From the NCBI GenBank assembly GCA_013414705.1, contig CP058705.1, positions 3,544,223 through 3,550,886 of the forward strand: a stretch of 6,664 nt of DNA, written 5' to 3'. The stretch is from Defluviicoccus sp. GTDB taxonomy: Bacteria; Pseudomonadota; Alphaproteobacteria; Rhodospirillales; Defluviicoccaceae. Below, one piece after another: positions 5,467 through 6,664 of this stretch (position 1 is its first letter; each line of letters begins with the position of its first letter). The notes under the pieces are model-generated. The model made no database searches, had not been told where the DNA came from, and saw only the letters and a list, made by a program, of their open reading frames with translations. The translations under genes and the position numbers were made by a program.

Positions 5467-6288
5467 TCAGTGGACCGGCGCCCGGACCAGCGCGGTGTCC
5501 AGCCACTCCAAGATCCGCATCGCTACCTTGCGCCATTCCGGGACCATCATCAGGGCGTGCGGCAGGTCCTCGAAGACGTCCGCCTGCACTCCGAAGGCGC
5601 GCGCCGTCTCGCTCACCGCCATGCGCGTGATGCACGCATCTTTGCCGGCACCCAACACCAGCACCGGGACGTCGCGCCGGCCGCGCGACGGCGGCAGGTC
5701 ACGCCAGGTGGCATCCAGCATCACCGCGTCGGATTCCGGCTGCGCCGGAGGCAGCACCGTGCGGATCCAGTCATCAGGCGTGTCCGGCAGGAACATCGCG
5801 CGCCGGGCGCTGTCCAGCGTCGCCGCGTCCGGTCCCCGCCGGTGCATTGTCGCCGTCTGGCGGAACATCACCGGGTTGGTGAACAGGGCGGCGAGCGTGC
5901 TGCCGAGCAGCCCGTGCGGCGGCGCCGAACACATCAGCACGGCCGCCGGCACCGCCTGCCGGGCGAGGATTTTCTGCACGATCATTCCGCCCAGCGAATG
6001 GCCGATGAGTACCGGCGGGGCCGGCAGGCGGTCCATCACCGTGAGCACGTCGTCAACGTAGTCCCTCAGCCGGGCGTTCCTCACCCACTCGCGCCCGGCG
6101 CTGGCGCCATGGCCGCGCACGCTGAGCGCGTACGCCGGATAGCCGTTCTCGGCAAAGAACGGCAGGAAAAACGGCTCCCACTGCCCTGCCGAGGCGTACG
6201 CACCGTGCACGAACAGCAGCGGCGTCTTCTTCGCGCGGCCAGCCGGCGGCGTGTGTGCCAGCACCTCAATGTCCACCTGTTGACTCAT
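5467..6288 (-). CDS. Alpha/beta-hydrolase family protein
   Basis: A 273-residue protein of the alpha/beta-hydrolase fold superfamily, likely cytoplasmic as there is no signal peptide or membrane helix. Motifs: LLFVHGAYAS (24-33) with the HG of the oxyanion loop; RGHG (58-61); nucleophile elbow GHSLGG with Ser98; acid Asp217 in VLGAGKDACI; and His244 in DLPHALMM. The cap region (about 124-200) is variable, so the substrate (ester, lactone, amide or haloacid-like) cannot be read from the sequence. The chosen start (ATG 6286-6288, MSQQVDIEVL) follows AGGGG at a usable distance and begins just before the first strand. An in-frame upstream start at 6534 would add about 82 Arg/Pro/Ser-rich residues, cross the divergent intergenic region and overlap the next gene, so I reject it. 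The gene is uninterrupted, unlike everything to its left. The IS5 remnant starts within about 20 bp of its stop, so any native terminator may have been displaced. It is transcribed away from the YihY-type gene. Confidence 0.93.
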   Translation of the reverse strand: MSQQVDIEVLAHTPPAGRAKKTPLLFVHGAYASAGQWEPFFLPFFAENGYPAYALSVRGHGASAGREWVRNARLRDYVDDVLTVMDRLPAPPVLIGHSLGGMIVQKILARQAVPAAVLMCSAPPHGLLGSTLAALFTNPVMFRQTATMHRRGPDAATLDSARRAMFLPDTPDDWIRTVLPPAQPESDAVMLDATWRDLPPSRGRRDVPVLVLGAGKDACITRMAVSETARAFGVQADVFEDLPHALMMVPEWRKVAMRILEWLDTALVRAPVH

Positions 6289-6521
6289 CCCTGAACCCCT
6301 GCCCCCTGTCTTTCTGATCCCCTGCTTCGGTCGTCCTCGCCCTGAACGGCAGTCGTGGCTTACGGCGGCCGTGACTTGTAACACCCTGCCTCCCGCCGGG
6401 ACAGGAATCGCTGTGGTGGAACTCCTGATGTGTTCTCCCGTTACAAGGGGCGTTGGCTGAGCAGCGCGACCCAGCAGCAGAGAACAAGAGCACAGCGGAG
6501 CAATGGGGATGGAACTGCAGC
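6289..6521. promoter_or_regulatory. Divergent intergenic region with 8-bp inverted repeat
   Basis: This 233-bp gap between two divergently read genes must hold both promoters. It has a perfect inverted repeat, CTTGTAAC at 6375-6382 and GTTACAAG at 6440-6447, 57 bases apart. One copy could serve each gene as an operator half-site, or the two could be promoter parts by chance. No clear sigma-70 pair was found. A GTTCAGGG string next to the hydrolase start recurs about 50 bp upstream on the minus strand. Confidence 0.35.
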
Positions 6522-6664
6522 ATGGACGCCTCACGAATAGACCTCGGCGGTAATGCCGACCACCCGCGGGAGATCCCGCGCCGGGGGTGGCGCCAAGTCG
6601 TCATCCGCGTCTGGCACGAGATCGGTAACGACAACATCTCGCTGGTCGCCGCCGGCGTCGCCTT
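6522..6664 (+). CDS. YihY/BrkB-family inner-membrane protein, N-terminal part (runs off window)
   Basis: Forty-seven codons from ATG 6522 read MDASRIDLGGNADHPREIPR, RGWRQVVIRVWHEIGNDNIS, LVAAGVAF and run off the end. The pattern W..V..R.W.EI..DN.SLVAAGVAF is the start of the YihY (virulence factor BrkB, formerly called RNase BN) family: a short cytoplasmic N-terminus followed by the first of about six membrane segments. The biochemical role is not settled, and the old RNase BN name was an error. The ATG at 6522 is preferred because the two earlier ATGs (6503, 6509) are in another frame, and a GGGGATGGA purine stretch lies about 10 bases before it. The full protein (typically 280-430 residues) cannot be judged here. 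It is divergent from the hydrolase, so not in its operon. Confidence 0.85.
   Translation, partial: MDASRIDLGGNADHPREIPRRGWRQVVIRVWHEIGNDNISLVAAGVA

Noticed and set aside
5150..6061. A 303-codon plus-strand reading frame
   Set aside because: It is antisense to the IS5 remnant and the hydrolase, with no family-like motifs. The minus-strand hydrolase has a full catalytic triad and explains the region.
5455..6294. A 279-codon plus-strand reading frame opposite the hydrolase
   Set aside because: Arg/His-rich composition typical of an antisense frame in high-GC DNA; no motif.
6289..6534. Upstream extension of the hydrolase to an ATG at 6534
   Set aside because: It would overlap the start of the divergent YihY-type gene and adds a stretch with no hydrolase homology. 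The ATG at 6286-6288 has a better-placed ribosome-binding site.
1..6664. CRISPR array, tRNA or rRNA gene, phage, toxin-antitoxin or defence system
   Set aside because: No regularly spaced repeats, no tRNA-like cloverleaf or rRNA sequence, and no such protein families were seen on either strand. All larger features are accounted for by insertion sequences, the hydrolase and the YihY-type gene.

Overview
The window looks like a piece of chromosome (or large plasmid) from a high-GC alphaproteobacterium, perhaps of the order Rhodospirillales. That placement rests only on codon use and the feel of the transposase and housekeeping families; nothing here fixes the genus. About four fifths of it (roughly 1-5450) is a pile of decayed, nested insertion sequences. 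Two intact-looking chromosomal genes follow at the right edge.

Layout. (1) 1-1336, minus: an IS3-family element with orfA/orfB, broken by several small indels and cut by the left edge; a hairpin covers the orfA ribosome-binding site. (2) 1337-1979: an AT-richer stretch with no gene I can name. (3) 1980-2180, minus: the 3' end of a second IS3-family element. (4) 2181-2504, plus: the 5' end of a third IS3-family element, with a frameshift and a stop codon in orfA. (5) 2498-5450, minus: an IS5-family element whose 3' end was lost where it meets element 4, and which was split in two by (6) 2889-5135, plus: an IS66-family element with 20-bp terminal inverted repeats and a perfect 8-bp target duplication. 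Removing the IS66 element and one copy of the duplication rejoins the IS5 transposase reading frame. The IS66 element has lost most of tnpA and the start of tnpB in one internal deletion, and its tnpC carries two 1-base deletions. (7) 5467-6288, minus: an intact alpha/beta-hydrolase. (8) 6522-6664, plus: the first 47 codons of a YihY/BrkB-family membrane protein, divergent from the hydrolase across a 233-bp intergenic region holding an 8-bp inverted repeat.

Order of events inferred from the nesting: the IS5 element arrived just past the hydrolase stop codon; IS66 then jumped into it. The IS5/IS3 junction near 2500 cannot be placed in this order. No transposase in the window can make a full-length protein from a single frame, so none of these elements is autonomous here, although the IS66 ends remain good enough that a related transposase might act on them. 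I found no RNA gene, CRISPR array, phage module or defence/toxin system. The interest lies in the fine structure of the insertion-sequence wreckage rather than in a new system.
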